From a virus: a stretch of DNA of 56,423 bases. The notes beneath the pieces are model-generated. The model did not search any database, was not told the origin of the DNA, and saw only the letters and a list, made by a program, of their open reading frames with translations. The DNA is taken from the IMG/VR virus record IMGVR_UViG_3300037199_000067, positions 1 to 56,423 of that record. One strand, 5' to 3'. Positions 38,720 to 45,275 of the stretch are shown in pieces (position 1 is the stretch's first letter; every line of letters starts with the position of its first letter). The translations under genes were made by a program, and so were the position numbers.

Positions 38720-39254
38720 CAATCCTGAACGCTTCAGTGGGTCTGGCAGCACGACCTGCTACTGACGGATACACCTGACTCGGCACGCCCCTGCCTGCTT
38801 TTGGTGTGATGTTCATTTCCACCCATTCCTTGATGGCCTCAAAGGTCTGGTGCTCATCTGGTATGGGTATTTTGAGCTGGCTCAAAGCGTGCGCCCGAGC
38901 CACTGGATTGGTTGGCGCGACCTTGAGCAGCTCAATGACTGTGTTGCTCATGGCCTGCTCCAGTTTGCACTTGCGAGCGATGCCCGGCAGCTCTGGCTCT
39001 GCTGGCGCAGAGACTATTTGCTCACCATCGGGCACTTCACGGAACAGGTGGATTTCGGCGTTACCTGATGGATGGCAGTCGTCTATAAGTGTCCAATTTC
39101 CGTTGTAAACATAAGCCTCTTCAATGGGTAGTGTAGAGCCCCACATCGGTTCCCCCCAATACCCACTCGGACTCCAAATCAGGAATGTAGCGTTTGGGCC
39201 TAAACCCATGACGTTGGCTTCTGTGCATGGTAGTCTCTCAATTATCTGTCTCAT
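38631..39254 (-). CDS. Hypothetical protein, paralogue of the gene at 39941
   Basis: Encodes 207 residues. Its start MRQIIERLPCTEANVMGLGPNATFLIW resembles MRIELERMTLGEARERLGPNDTFVVF of the gene on the other side of the E1 gene; both share later motifs (xCKxEQAM.../ECKMAPV..., PIPDE/SVPDN). The start overlaps the E1 gene by 17 bases. The pair flanking an E1-like gene suggests partner or scaffold proteins of the conjugation set; no enzyme motif. Confidence 0.55.
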   Translation of the reverse strand: MRQIIERLPCTEANVMGLGPNATFLIWSPSGYWGEPMWGSTLPIEEAYVYNGNWTLIDDCHPSGNAEIHLFREVPDGEQIVSAPAEPELPGIARKCKLEQAMSNTVIELLKVAPTNPVARAHALSQLKIPIPDEHQTFEAIKEWVEMNITPKAGRGVPSQVYPSVAGRAARPTEAFRIDAAVSERQSGTCPLGVQRFRLRLSANHGR

Positions 39255-39936
39255 TTGATTTTCCTTTCTCCAGTTGGTCTTTAATGCGGTGGCTTTCCAG
39301 TTTTGAAAGGTTGGCCACGAACTTAAACGGAAGCATGGGCATGGTCTCCTTGCTGAGCTCTGATGCCTTGATGCCCCACAGTACGAACAGGTTTTGCGCC
39401 AGTGCGGCGGCGCTGAAGTTTGCGCTCACGAGCTGGCGATTCTGCTGCTGGGCTTCTCCGGTACAGCCGGCGCTTGCGCGACGCGGGTCGCCGCTGCGGT
39501 CGGTGGCTATGATGGGATAATACACTCGCGGGTCGAGCGGTGTTTCCTTCCACGCGCGCCGATAATAGTACGCCTCAGATGACGTACTCTCATTGGCGGC
39601 GAAGATGGCTTGGCATCCGTACTGGTCGCAACTGTGCAGCACAGCCATCCGCGCCGGGTTGTTGTCCACACAGCAGAATATCCAGTCCGACGGGTCGTGC
39701 TCGATGGAGCCGGTGCCGTAGAACTCTGCGATGGCTTGGCAGCCGTACTTCTCAGCCAGTGCGGTGGCCTTGTTACTGCCCACCTGCTCAGGTGTGAACA
39801 ACTGGCGATTGAGGTTTTTGGTTTCCAGCGTGTCACCGTCCACGAGGATGATTTCCTGGGGCGAGCGCAGCAGGCACAGCGATGGAGCGAGCCATGAGCC
39901 CACGCCGCCGCAGCCGATGATGTAGTGTTTTCTCAT
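39238..39936 (-). CDS. E1/ThiF-type adenylyltransferase
   Basis: Encodes 232 residues. YIIGCGGVGSWLAP has the GxGGxG nucleotide loop (8-13); ILVDGDTLETKNLNRQLF has the Asp and N-x-N-R residues that bind ATP-Mg; SNKATAL the Lys; CCVDNN the Asp that closes the site. SAGCTGEAQ (Cys158) is a candidate catalytic Cys. The usual zinc CxxC pairs are missing. Such proteins adenylate the C-terminus of ubiquitin-like or ThiS/MoaD proteins. Here the cofactor-synthesis partners are absent but E2-like, ubiquitin-like and JAMM genes lie close by. Confidence 0.85.
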   Translation of the reverse strand: MRKHYIIGCGGVGSWLAPSLCLLRSPQEIILVDGDTLETKNLNRQLFTPEQVGSNKATALAEKYGCQAIAEFYGTGSIEHDPSDWIFCCVDNNPARMAVLHSCDQYGCQAIFAANESTSSEAYYYRRAWKETPLDPRVYYPIIATDRSGDPRRASAGCTGEAQQQNRQLVSANFSAAALAQNLFVLWGIKASELSKETMPMLPFKFVANLSKLESHRIKDQLEKGKSNETDN

Positions 39937-39940
39937 AAGG

Positions 39941-40498
39941 TTAAAACAGTGTGTCTTGGTTTTTGATTGCTTGAGAGATTTTGTTCGTGGATGCGCTGAG
40001 GTTGTTGGCAGCCCTCAACGTCGCCAGTGCTACGTCCACCACCGAGTCGAACCTGTCGAGTTCCTCGGCGTCAATTAATGCCCGCACATGCGGCGAGCGA
40101 ACCAGTAGCGCGGCCACGGTTGATTTGTTGATTGAGCCTAGATTATCAGGCACTGAGATGGCGCTCGAAGCCAGAATAGCTTTGAGCACCTGCGGGTCGA
40201 TGACCTTCTTCACTGGCGCCATCTTGCACTCATACGCCAGCCGCTGCATGGGTGGCATGGCGGCCAGCTCTTCAGCGGTGTGCGTCCTGAACGTGATGGC
40301 GATAAATTCAGGAGCCCAGTGTCTCGTAATCGAAAAGTTCACTTCCTCTGCTGTTTCCTGGGTGGTTGCGCTGGACGCAAAAGTCCCACCGCGTGTGAAA
40401 AACCGACGCGCCTGTTCATTGAAAACAACAAACGTGTCGTTCGGCCCCAGCCTCTCTCTGGCCTCACCCAGCGTCATGCGTTCAAGTTCAATTCTCAT
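39941..40498 (-). CDS. Hypothetical protein, paralogue of the gene at 38631
   Basis: Encodes 185 residues between the E2-like and E1 genes (ATGA overlap with the former, four bases before the latter). N-terminal small domain LGPNDTFVVFNEQARRF, then helical C-terminal half (SINKSTVAALLVRSPHVRALIDAEELDRFDSVVDVALATLRAANN). The N-terminus and mid-region are similar to the gene at 38631. Unknown function; likely part of the same module. Confidence 0.55.
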   Translation of the reverse strand: MRIELERMTLGEARERLGPNDTFVVFNEQARRFFTRGGTFASSATTQETAEEVNFSITRHWAPEFIAITFRTHTAEELAAMPPMQRLAYECKMAPVKKVIDPQVLKAILASSAISVPDNLGSINKSTVAALLVRSPHVRALIDAEELDRFDSVVDVALATLRAANNLSASTNKISQAIKNQDTLF

Positions 40499-41193
40499 AA
40501 CACGATGTGGTTGAAGATGGCCTGCGAGACTTTGAGGCTGTTTTCCTGCCAGGTGCCCAGACTTGGCAACTGCTCAAATCCCTCCTTGTTGGGCTTGAAG
40601 CGGAACAGCGCCTGCGTCTCCTCTGGTTTATTGTCGAGGTCGCCCTGCCATTGGCCCAGCACGAGCTGGTCGAGGTTCGCCTTGATGGCTTCCTGCACGG
40701 TGGCAAATGAGCTGTCCATGTCGCCGGCGCACAATTCGCAGGTGTCGAACAGATTGCCCAGCGGCAGCCGGTACGCGTGCTTGGCACCGTCGTAAGCCAC
40801 GAGCCACTGTTTGCCGCGTTCACAGTTTCCAATGTTGCTTTTGACGGCGCACAGCAGCTTCAGCAGCATTCCCTCTGGCGGCGTCCACTTCATGGCGATC
40901 ACCGGCTCTTCCTTGGCGCTGAACTTGGGGTACAGCACGCCATCGCTGATTTTGAAGTGGGTTTTGAGCGGCAGATGCGGCAGCTCAATCGTGTAGAAGT
41001 TGTCGTTCGGTGTGAACACGCCGTGCACCGCTCCCCAGTCGGGAATCTCGAACAGGTTCAGCGCCCTGCGGCTCACGTTGGCTGCCAGGGTTTCGGCCAC
41101 TTGCTCACCAATGTCCAGCAGGTCGCTGGTGATGGTTCGACGCTCGATGTTGCCGTCTTCGAGAATCACAGTTTCGGTTTTTGTTGTACTCAT
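40495..41193 (-). CDS. E2-like protein candidate (prokaryotic E2 / PRTRC-B type)
   Basis: Encodes 232 residues. The central part follows the order of the prokaryotic E2 family D found in PRTRC systems: a core strand set (EEPVIAMKWTPPEGMLLKLLCAV, GKQWLVAYDGAKHAYRLPLGNLFDTCELCAGDM), where the position of the family's VC.G motif is taken by ELCAGDM (Cys155), and a following helix (SFATVQEAIKANLDQLV). The N-terminal 45 residues are coil. Resemblance is moderate and based on pattern and neighbourhood (E1, ubiquitin-like, JAMM). It would accept the ubiquitin-like protein from the E1. Alternative: an unrelated structural protein. Confidence 0.45.
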   Translation of the reverse strand: MSTTKTETVILEDGNIERRTITSDLLDIGEQVAETLAANVSRRALNLFEIPDWGAVHGVFTPNDNFYTIELPHLPLKTHFKISDGVLYPKFSAKEEPVIAMKWTPPEGMLLKLLCAVKSNIGNCERGKQWLVAYDGAKHAYRLPLGNLFDTCELCAGDMDSSFATVQEAIKANLDQLVLGQWQGDLDNKPEETQALFRFKPNKEGFEQLPSLGTWQENSLKVSQAIFNHIVL

Positions 41194-41214
41194 GGTAGGT
41201 TATTAAAAGCAAAT

Positions 41215-41240
41215 GGCGGGCAGGATTGCTCCCGCCCGCC
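41215..41240 (-). other. Intergenic hairpin between ubiquitin-like and E2-like genes
   Basis: GGCGGGC (41215-41221) pairs with GCCCGCC (41234-41240) around a 12-base loop. It sits in the short spacer after the ubiquitin-like gene (41258) and before the E2-like start (41193). No T tract; it may lower read-through or stabilise the upstream message so that the ubiquitin-like protein is made in excess. Confidence 0.45.
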
Positions 41241-41257
41241 GTGGTTTACGGTTTGTT

Positions 41258-41479
41258 TTACGCCTTCTGGTTCGCTGCCGTTTCCACGACCACCGTGGCA
41301 CCGTCAGGAATCAGAGTGTCGTCCGTCATGGCGACGCCGTTGATGAGCAGGTTGATGTTGTCACCGTACCCGAGCAGTGCTCGCAGGTTCGGATTGGACC
41401 GAACGGCGCCGATGGTGGTCGGCTGCTGATTCGACAGCTCGCTCGAATCCACGCCGTATTTGACTCTGTAACTTATCAT
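41258..41479 (-). CDS. Small beta-grasp, ubiquitin-like protein candidate
   Basis: Encodes 73 residues with a beta-grasp order: strand SYRVKYGVDS, then TIGAVRSNPNLRALLGYGDNINLLINGVAMTDDTLIPDGATVVVETA, which fits strand-helix-strand-turn-strand like ThiS/MoaD/ubiquitin. The usual C-terminal di-Gly is absent (it ends ANQKA), so conjugation would need processing, a non-Gly terminus, or it may be a non-conjugated beta-grasp protein. Its place in the same operon as E1, E2-like and JAMM genes is the main support. It has a structured leader with hairpins at 41589-41613. Confidence 0.55.
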   Translation of the reverse strand: MISYRVKYGVDSSELSNQQPTTIGAVRSNPNLRALLGYGDNINLLINGVAMTDDTLIPDGATVVVETAANQKA

Positions 41480-41588
41480 TTGTTTTCTCCATTTTGTTTC
41501 CCCTGAGCGACCTGATGTCGCGGGTTGGTTTCAGCGCAGAGCAAGGGTTGCGCTGTGTGCAGCAGTCCAACTATCCTGACCGCACAAG

Positions 41589-41613
41589 TCTGCCTTGCGA
41601 ACGGCAAAGCAGA
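41589..41613 (-). other. Hairpin in the leader of the ubiquitin-like gene
   Basis: TCTGC-C-TTGC (41589-41598) pairs with GCAA-A-GCAGA (41604-41613), a 9-bp stem with one mismatch and a 5-base loop. A second hairpin CAGCGCA/TGCGCTG lies at about 41532-41556. The 143-base spacer 41480-41622 shows no ORF. The hairpins may separate the ubiquitin-like gene from the upstream unit or act in its translation. Confidence 0.4.
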
Positions 41614-41622
41614 GTTGAAGGG

Positions 41623-41907
41623 TCAATGTGGGTATTTTTCGGTGTTCTTCTTGGCCTGAAGCAGCTTGAGGGCGAGAAGCATGTGGTGGGTTTGACCCTG
41701 ACTCGCCAGCACTTTTTCAAGTGTGCCGACGGCTTCGTTGATAAAATCAACAGGTGCGGCCACAAAGATGGAAGAAACCAGCAAGCTCATCCTCCTGTCT
41801 GGGTGAGTTGTCATAATCGCAGCGGCGATGTTGCCGGCCTCTTCGCACGACAATTCCAGTGTGAATATGGGCCTTTCGCCCTCTTTTTGGGTGGTGGTTA
41901 TTTTCAT
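41623..41907 (-). CDS. Hypothetical protein
   Basis: Encodes 94 residues from ATG 41907, overlapping the end of the previous gene. Beta strands (KITTTQKEGERPIFTLELSCEEAGNIAAAIMT) then helices (FINEAVGTLEKVLASQGQTHHMLLALKLLQAKKNTEK). The pattern suggests a small alpha/beta protein; no family recognised. Confidence 0.55.
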   Translation of the reverse strand: MKITTTQKEGERPIFTLELSCEEAGNIAAAIMTTHPDRRMSLLVSSIFVAAPVDFINEAVGTLEKVLASQGQTHHMLLALKLLQAKKNTEKYPH

Positions 41908-42143
41908 GCGATTATCTCCATGTATTTGGCGTACAGCACCCAAGCCAGATACTCGGGCAGCGCGCCTTTGGCTTCCAGTTCGTCCCTGAACTGCTTCAGG
42001 TATTCGGTCAGCTCGGACACGATGCGACCGTCTGGCGAATCGTCTAGGATGCGCTCAACTTGTTCGATTTGCGCTTCGTCGAGCAGGTCGCCAATCGTGA
42101 CGGTCTTGGCCACGAATTCCGATTTGGGTGTGAGTTTTTTCAT
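41904..42143 (-). CDS. Small acidic helical protein
   Basis: Encodes 79 residues. ATG 42143 overlaps the stop of the zinc-ribbon gene. It is mostly helical and acidic (IGDLLDEAQIEQVERILDDSPDGRIVSELTEYLKQFRDELEAKG), ending in PEYLAWVLYAKYMEIIA. Unknown function. Confidence 0.55.
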   Translation of the reverse strand: MKKLTPKSEFVAKTVTIGDLLDEAQIEQVERILDDSPDGRIVSELTEYLKQFRDELEAKGALPEYLAWVLYAKYMEIIA

Positions 42144-42334
42144 GTGAGGTTTACTGGCTCTATCCAGCGGGCGGTTTTGTGTTTGCATCGCGGGCATCTG
42201 GCCGGCGAATTGTTGTCCAGCCCGAGCAATACGATGCGCTCGCAGCGGTCGCAATACCAGCCGCCGTTTTGTGCGAACTTCCGGAAGCTGGGCAGCAACA
42301 GGTAGTTTGTGTCCTGATGGACTTGAGTGGCCAT
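42140..42334 (-). CDS. Zinc-ribbon protein
   Basis: Encodes 64 residues, starting on a TGATG overlap with the previous gene. WYCDRCERIVLLGLDNNSPARCPRCKHKTARW has two CxxC knuckles about 18 residues apart, a zinc ribbon. It may bind DNA, RNA or a partner in the operon. Confidence 0.65.
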   Translation of the reverse strand: MATQVHQDTNYLLLPSFRKFAQNGGWYCDRCERIVLLGLDNNSPARCPRCKHKTARWIEPVNLT

Positions 42335-42537
42335 CACAAGCACGCAGGCTGCCGTTCCCAGGCCAGCTCAATGGGGTTGATGGGGATATGCTCTTTTCGC
42401 GCCAGGATGACCTGTGGCGCGTCGAAGACGAATTCGGCCCTTATGGAGCGAATGTCGCCTGTGGGCGTTGCGGTGATGCCACGGATGTGCGCGTTTGGGG
42501 CATCCAGCACTGTCTCTGGCTTCAATAATTTGCTCAT
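42334..42537 (-). CDS. Hypothetical protein
   Basis: Encodes 67 residues with mixed strands (AHIRGITATPTGDIRSIRAEFVFDAPQVILARKEHIPINPIELA). No family recognised. The stop overlaps the start of the zinc-ribbon gene. Confidence 0.55.
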   Translation of the reverse strand: MSKLLKPETVLDAPNAHIRGITATPTGDIRSIRAEFVFDAPQVILARKEHIPINPIELAWERQPACL

Positions 42538-42583
42538 GTCTGTTCTTTCTCTGTTGTACAGCTTGTGGTTGATGAAATAAAGT

Positions 42584-42613
42584 GGGCTGCCCAGCCCGAA
42601 GACTGAGCAGCCC
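42584..42613 (-). other. Intergenic hairpin
   Basis: GGGCTGC (42584-42590) pairs with GCAGCCC (42607-42613) around a 16-base loop, in the 120-base spacer between the genes at 42334-42537 and 42658-42888. On the minus strand it is followed by CACTTTATTT, a weak T-rich end, so partial termination is possible. Confidence 0.4.
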
Positions 42614-42657
42614 GTTGCCGTCGTGCGCCAGCTCCTTATTCCGGCGCGCGAATCATT

Positions 42658-42888
42658 TTAGTGCTTGGCCCCCAGGACCGCTTCGCCAGTGAGATCGGGC
42701 GAGGGCAGTTCAGCCAACTGCTTGCGCCAGCCGCAGATGCTATGCTCTTGCAGCCGGATGTTTTCCTGCGCTTGCAGGATGGAGCGAATCAGGGTGATGG
42801 CCGTCTGACGGCTCGGCGTTACCAGTTGTCCAGCCGGCGCGCCTTTGCCGTCAGCTTCAATCAGTGCCTGTACTTGTTTTGTGTCCAT
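42658..42888 (-). CDS. Hypothetical helical protein
   Basis: Encodes 76 residues, mostly helical (QVQALIEADGKGAPAGQLVTPSRQTAITLIRSILQAQENIRLQEHSICGWRKQLAEL). It follows the tRNA-like fragment and cassette-like gene at 42902. Unknown function. Confidence 0.5.
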   Translation of the reverse strand: MDTKQVQALIEADGKGAPAGQLVTPSRQTAITLIRSILQAQENIRLQEHSICGWRKQLAELPSPDLTGEAVLGAKH

Positions 42889-42901
42889 TTTCTGTTTTCT
42901 C

Positions 42902-43411
42902 CTATGCTCCCGAACGGCTCTTCGCCACGCGGGAAAGTGGTGGACTGAACGGGAATCGAACCCGCGATAATTCGGTGTTAGGGCAAAGCTCGATTTCAGT
43001 GCTACTCAAGCTCGCACCGACCCGGAATTTTCCTTCACGAGTCCAGACGTGGAGTGCGCCGGATTTTATCGCCATGTCGCTTCGGTATTGGCCGAGCGTG
43101 TATTCTTTGGCGTGGCCGTATGTTTTCGCTGCGGGCATTTTCCATTCGATGTCATCGGAGCAGCACGAGCAGATTTCCACCGGCTTTTGTTTCCTCACGC
43201 CGATTATCGCCATCATCGCCCAGCCAGAGTCATGCTTCTTTCCAGTGCTGACGATTAGGAGCGAGTCGTATCGCGGGCTATCGTCATCCCATTTCCGATG
43301 GGGCAGCGCGAGGAGGGCGGCACGCGGCCACTCGTTGACGCTTTGCCCTAACCAATCGGTGCAGCCAACAGCCGCCGCGCTTTTCCGTTTCGTTGCGTTT
43401 TTCTTCTTCAT
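42902..43411 (-). CDS. Cassette-like hypothetical protein
   Basis: Encodes 169 residues. Core (residues 20-140): TDWLGQSVNEWPRAALLALPHRKWDDDSPRYDSLLIVSTGKKHDSGWAMMAIIGV..., a compact alpha/beta domain with CSCCSDD Cys residues. The first 25 residues are encoded inside an attC-like stem-loop (43345-43472) and the last 20 (ELSRVRFPFSPPLSRV) are a read-through of a tRNA-like 3' end, so the true protein may be shorter. 13-bp inverted repeats GTTAGGGCAAAGC / GCTTTGCCCTAAC (42979-42991 and 43340-43352) bound most of the gene. Confidence 0.55.
   Translation of the reverse strand: MKKKNATKRKSAAAVGCTDWLGQSVNEWPRAALLALPHRKWDDDSPRYDSLLIVSTGKKHDSGWAMMAIIGVRKQKPVEICSCCSDDIEWKMPAAKTYGHAKEYTLGQYRSDMAIKSGALHVWTREGKFRVGASLSSTEIELCPNTELSRVRFPFSPPLSRVAKSRSGA
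42938..42966 (-). tRNA. tRNA 3'-end fragment (T-arm, acceptor end and CCA)
   Basis: On the minus strand GCGGG-TTCGATT-CCCGT is a canonical T-arm and is followed by TCAGTCC, A and CCA, the 3' acceptor strand with encoded CCA. A partly matching 5' strand (GGACT) lies about 107 bases upstream, but no D-arm or anticodon arm can be drawn, so this is a fragment, as often left by tRNA-targeted integration or recombination. Confidence 0.5.
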
Positions 43412-43472
43412 AAGTTTTCAGTGTCGGCCACGCCACTCCCCGGCGGCTGTGGCTGACCTTTTTCGTTATCCG
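43345..43472 (-). mobile_element. attC-like site 4 (degenerate)
   Basis: Minus-strand arms GGTCAGCCACAGCCGCC and GGCGGCTGTTGGCTGCACC pair over 17 bp with two extra unpaired bases on one arm, the attC signature. R boxes are off-consensus (GGATAAC and GTTAGGG). Length about 128. The start codon at 43411 lies in its loop, which is unusual. Confidence 0.45.
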
Positions 43473-43590
43473 GCGACTAGGCCACTAGCCACTTATCCAG
43501 CCCATTGTGCATCACATTGAGGCACAAAGAGAAACGCAGTCATGTTGGCTGTCCATGCTGCGTTTGTGCTTTGTGTCCAGGGCCTGATGA

Positions 43591-44055
43591 TCAGGCTTCG
43601 ATGGCCTTTTTGCCTTTGACGCTTTCTTCAGCGCGTTCCAGGAGCGCCATGCGTTCGTCTTCGGGCAGTTCGGCCAGCGCTTTGACAATCTGTTCGCTGG
43701 TCACTGTCCGTTTGTCCGCAACGCTCATGAGCGCCAGCGTGAACCGTTTGACGCCGGCTTTGTTGCGGGTCACTGCGACCCGCGCGCCCGTCCATTCGGG
43801 CGACGCCGCCATCTTGAGCGCTTCACCGATGCCGATTTCCTTGATGCGGTTGGACGTGGCAAGGATCGCCTCATCCAGCGCGCTCGATTTGGTCGGCAGT
43901 TGCAACCGTTTGGCCATGTCGCGCCGGCTTTCCAGCGTGAGGGACAGGCCAACGACCTGTTTGTCGGCATTTTGCCGCGTCTTCTGGACGAAGCCAACGT
44001 CCAACGTGCCCGGTTGCGTGAATTGGAACAGTTCCAGTGTGTTATTTGTGTTCAT
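43591..44055 (-). CDS. Hypothetical helical protein
   Basis: Encodes 154 residues from ATG 44055. It reads LELFQFTQPGTLDVGFVQKTRQNADKQVVGLSLTLESRRDMAKRL, then helices (DEAILATSNRIKEIGIGEALKMAASPEW; TVTSEQIVKALAELPEDERMALLERAEESVKGK). No family recognised. Its stop lies in a GCCTGAT-x-ATCAGGC hairpin (43578-43593 region) that may act as a terminator. Confidence 0.55.
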   Translation of the reverse strand: MNTNNTLELFQFTQPGTLDVGFVQKTRQNADKQVVGLSLTLESRRDMAKRLQLPTKSSALDEAILATSNRIKEIGIGEALKMAASPEWTGARVAVTRNKAGVKRFTLALMSVADKRTVTSEQIVKALAELPEDERMALLERAEESVKGKKAIEA

Positions 44056-44149
44056 CTGTCTTTTCTCCATTGCCGCAGCATAATTGCCACGGGGAGCAAT
44101 GCGATTGCTTCCGCTCGACCGTCAAAGCGAACCGACCGGAAGCATCACA

Positions 44150-44323
44150 TCAGACAGGTTTCACGTCATCAGGCACCATCTCAAACAGCCACCGAGGCTG
44201 ATTTGCCAAGCCCCAGCGTATCTGTTCATCACTCAAGGGCATCGGCAACGCCTTGCGCTTTACCCGCGCAGGACGCTTGCTGACACGCTTGCGCGCATCT
44301 TTCAAGTCAATCGTGTATTGCAT
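44150..44323 (-). CDS. Small basic protein
   Basis: Encodes 57 residues starting MQYTIDLKDARKRVSKRPARVKRKALPMPLSDEQ... and ending WLFEMVPDDVKPV; basic N-terminal half, amphipathic end. It is divergent from the plus-strand gene at 44416, so promoters in both directions probably lie in 44324-44415. Too short for many gene finders, but its reading frame is clean and codon use fits its neighbours. Confidence 0.5.
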   Translation of the reverse strand: MQYTIDLKDARKRVSKRPARVKRKALPMPLSDEQIRWGLANQPRWLFEMVPDDVKPV

Positions 44324-44415
44324 ATCATGTCACCATCCTTCCAACCATAAAGCGAGTGATACTCAGGAATAACCACTTGACGACTCGAATAATCCATGGC
44401 AAAACCAGTGGAGGC

Positions 44416-44721
44416 ATGAGTTATCCAGCCGCATATGTCCAGATGCTTTCTTTCCAAGAGCTTGCCGCTGAACGGGCGAGAGACGCCAGCAACGCCGACA
44501 CCGCAAAGCTCATGCTGGCTTGGGAGAAACTCGAACGTCTGAAGCGCGAGATGCGAGGCATCCCACCACTCAAGGCAATCGACTCACCCAAGTGGCCACG
44601 CCGCGCGCGCGCCAAGCTCATCGACGCCGGCGACGCTGCAATCGAAATCGAGAGCAAGGAATCTATTTCGACCCCGACCGTGACCGCACCGCCCACGCCG
44701 CCAGCCCCCAAGGCGACCTGA
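44416..44721 (+). CDS. Hypothetical protein on the plus strand inside the minus-strand block
   Basis: Encodes 101 residues from ATG 44416, with GGAGG just upstream (44410-44414); GTG 44356 is an alternative. Helical N-terminal part (YVQMLSFQELAAERARDASNADTAKLMLAWEKLERLKREMRGIPPLKA) and a Thr/Pro tail. It is the only plus-strand gene between 26.9 and 46.5 kb, apart from the stub at 46594. Role unknown; it may be independently expressed. Confidence 0.55.
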   Translation: MSYPAAYVQMLSFQELAAERARDASNADTAKLMLAWEKLERLKREMRGIPPLKAIDSPKWPRRARAKLIDAGDAAIEIESKESISTPTVTAPPTPPAPKAT

Positions 44722-44861
44722 CAACTGTTTGGGACCCACTCCCACACGATCACCCGTCACCCCGGTCTTCATCTGGTTGTGCAACTGCGTCAAAATTGAA
44801 AAAGGGTGGTGATGGGGTAAAACTCTCCTCGCGAATGCCTGGTCTGGGTACACCGCCGCCT

Positions 44862-44886
44862 TGCCCGTTTTCTTGGGCACATTTTT
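44862..44886 (+). terminator. Weak plus-strand terminator
   Basis: TGCCC (44862-44866) and GGGCA (44875-44879) form a short stem followed by CA and TTTTT (44882-44886). It would end the transcript of the gene at 44416-44721 before the structured region that follows. Confidence 0.4.
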
Positions 44887-44921
44887 AACGCTTCCCCATC
44901 AGTCAGTTACGATGTTTCAGG

Positions 44922-45255
44922 ACAGGCTGTGCTTGGCGCAGGACAAGGTGGTGGCTGCGTAGAAGTGCATGGTGCCTGTCCGCCATGGGGTAATTAACCC
45001 CAAACCTTGTGGCGGCTGTATGTGTTTTCTCGGGGTGCTTGTTGGGCACTCCCTCTGGAGTTGATCTCCAGTCCCCCGCAGGGGATTCCGTTTGTACTTG
45101 ATGGGAGAGCGCCCTGAATCGCTTGTGTAAACAGGGCTTTGGAAATGAAACGGGCTCCCTTGTTCAAGGGGAGCCCTGGAATGACTTTCGCCAGTTCTGC
45201 CGCATACGCCTGAAAAGACGCGCAGCATATTGTTTGAACTTACCAAAGTCATTCC
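44922..45255. ncRNA. Candidate structured non-coding RNA
   Basis: No credible protein is encoded here, but stem-loops follow almost without gaps: GGACAGGC/GCCTGTCC (44922-44929 and 44974-44981), CCGCCA/TGGCGG enclosing TGGGGT/ACCCCA (44980-45015), GGGGTGC/GCACTCC (45032-45052), CTGGAG/CTCCAG (45055-45071), CCCC/GGGG (45074-45084), GCCCTG/CAGGGC (45111-45137), GGGCTCCC/GGGAGCCC (45152-45176), and a long nested stem GGAATGACTTT/AAAGTCATTCC with inner AGTTC/GAACT (45178-45255). Related structure (GATGGGG/CCCCATC) begins at about 44811. The size and density recall large ornate phage RNAs (GOLLD, ROOL types), but no match can be claimed. Transcription on the minus strand from the operon ending at 45276 is the simplest idea. 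Confidence 0.5.
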
Positions 45256-45275
45256 GCTGCTACAAAACCACAGGT

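Noticed and set aside
42938-43045. Complete tRNA gene on the minus strand
   Set aside because: T-arm and CCA end are canonical, but only five acceptor pairs match and no D-arm or anticodon arm can be drawn over the 107 bases, so only a fragment is called.
44584-45252. Minus-strand ORFs (98 and 111 residues) in the region 44.6-45.3 kb
   Set aside because: No start signal, no family pattern, and the second consists of translated hairpins; the region is better described as structured RNA.
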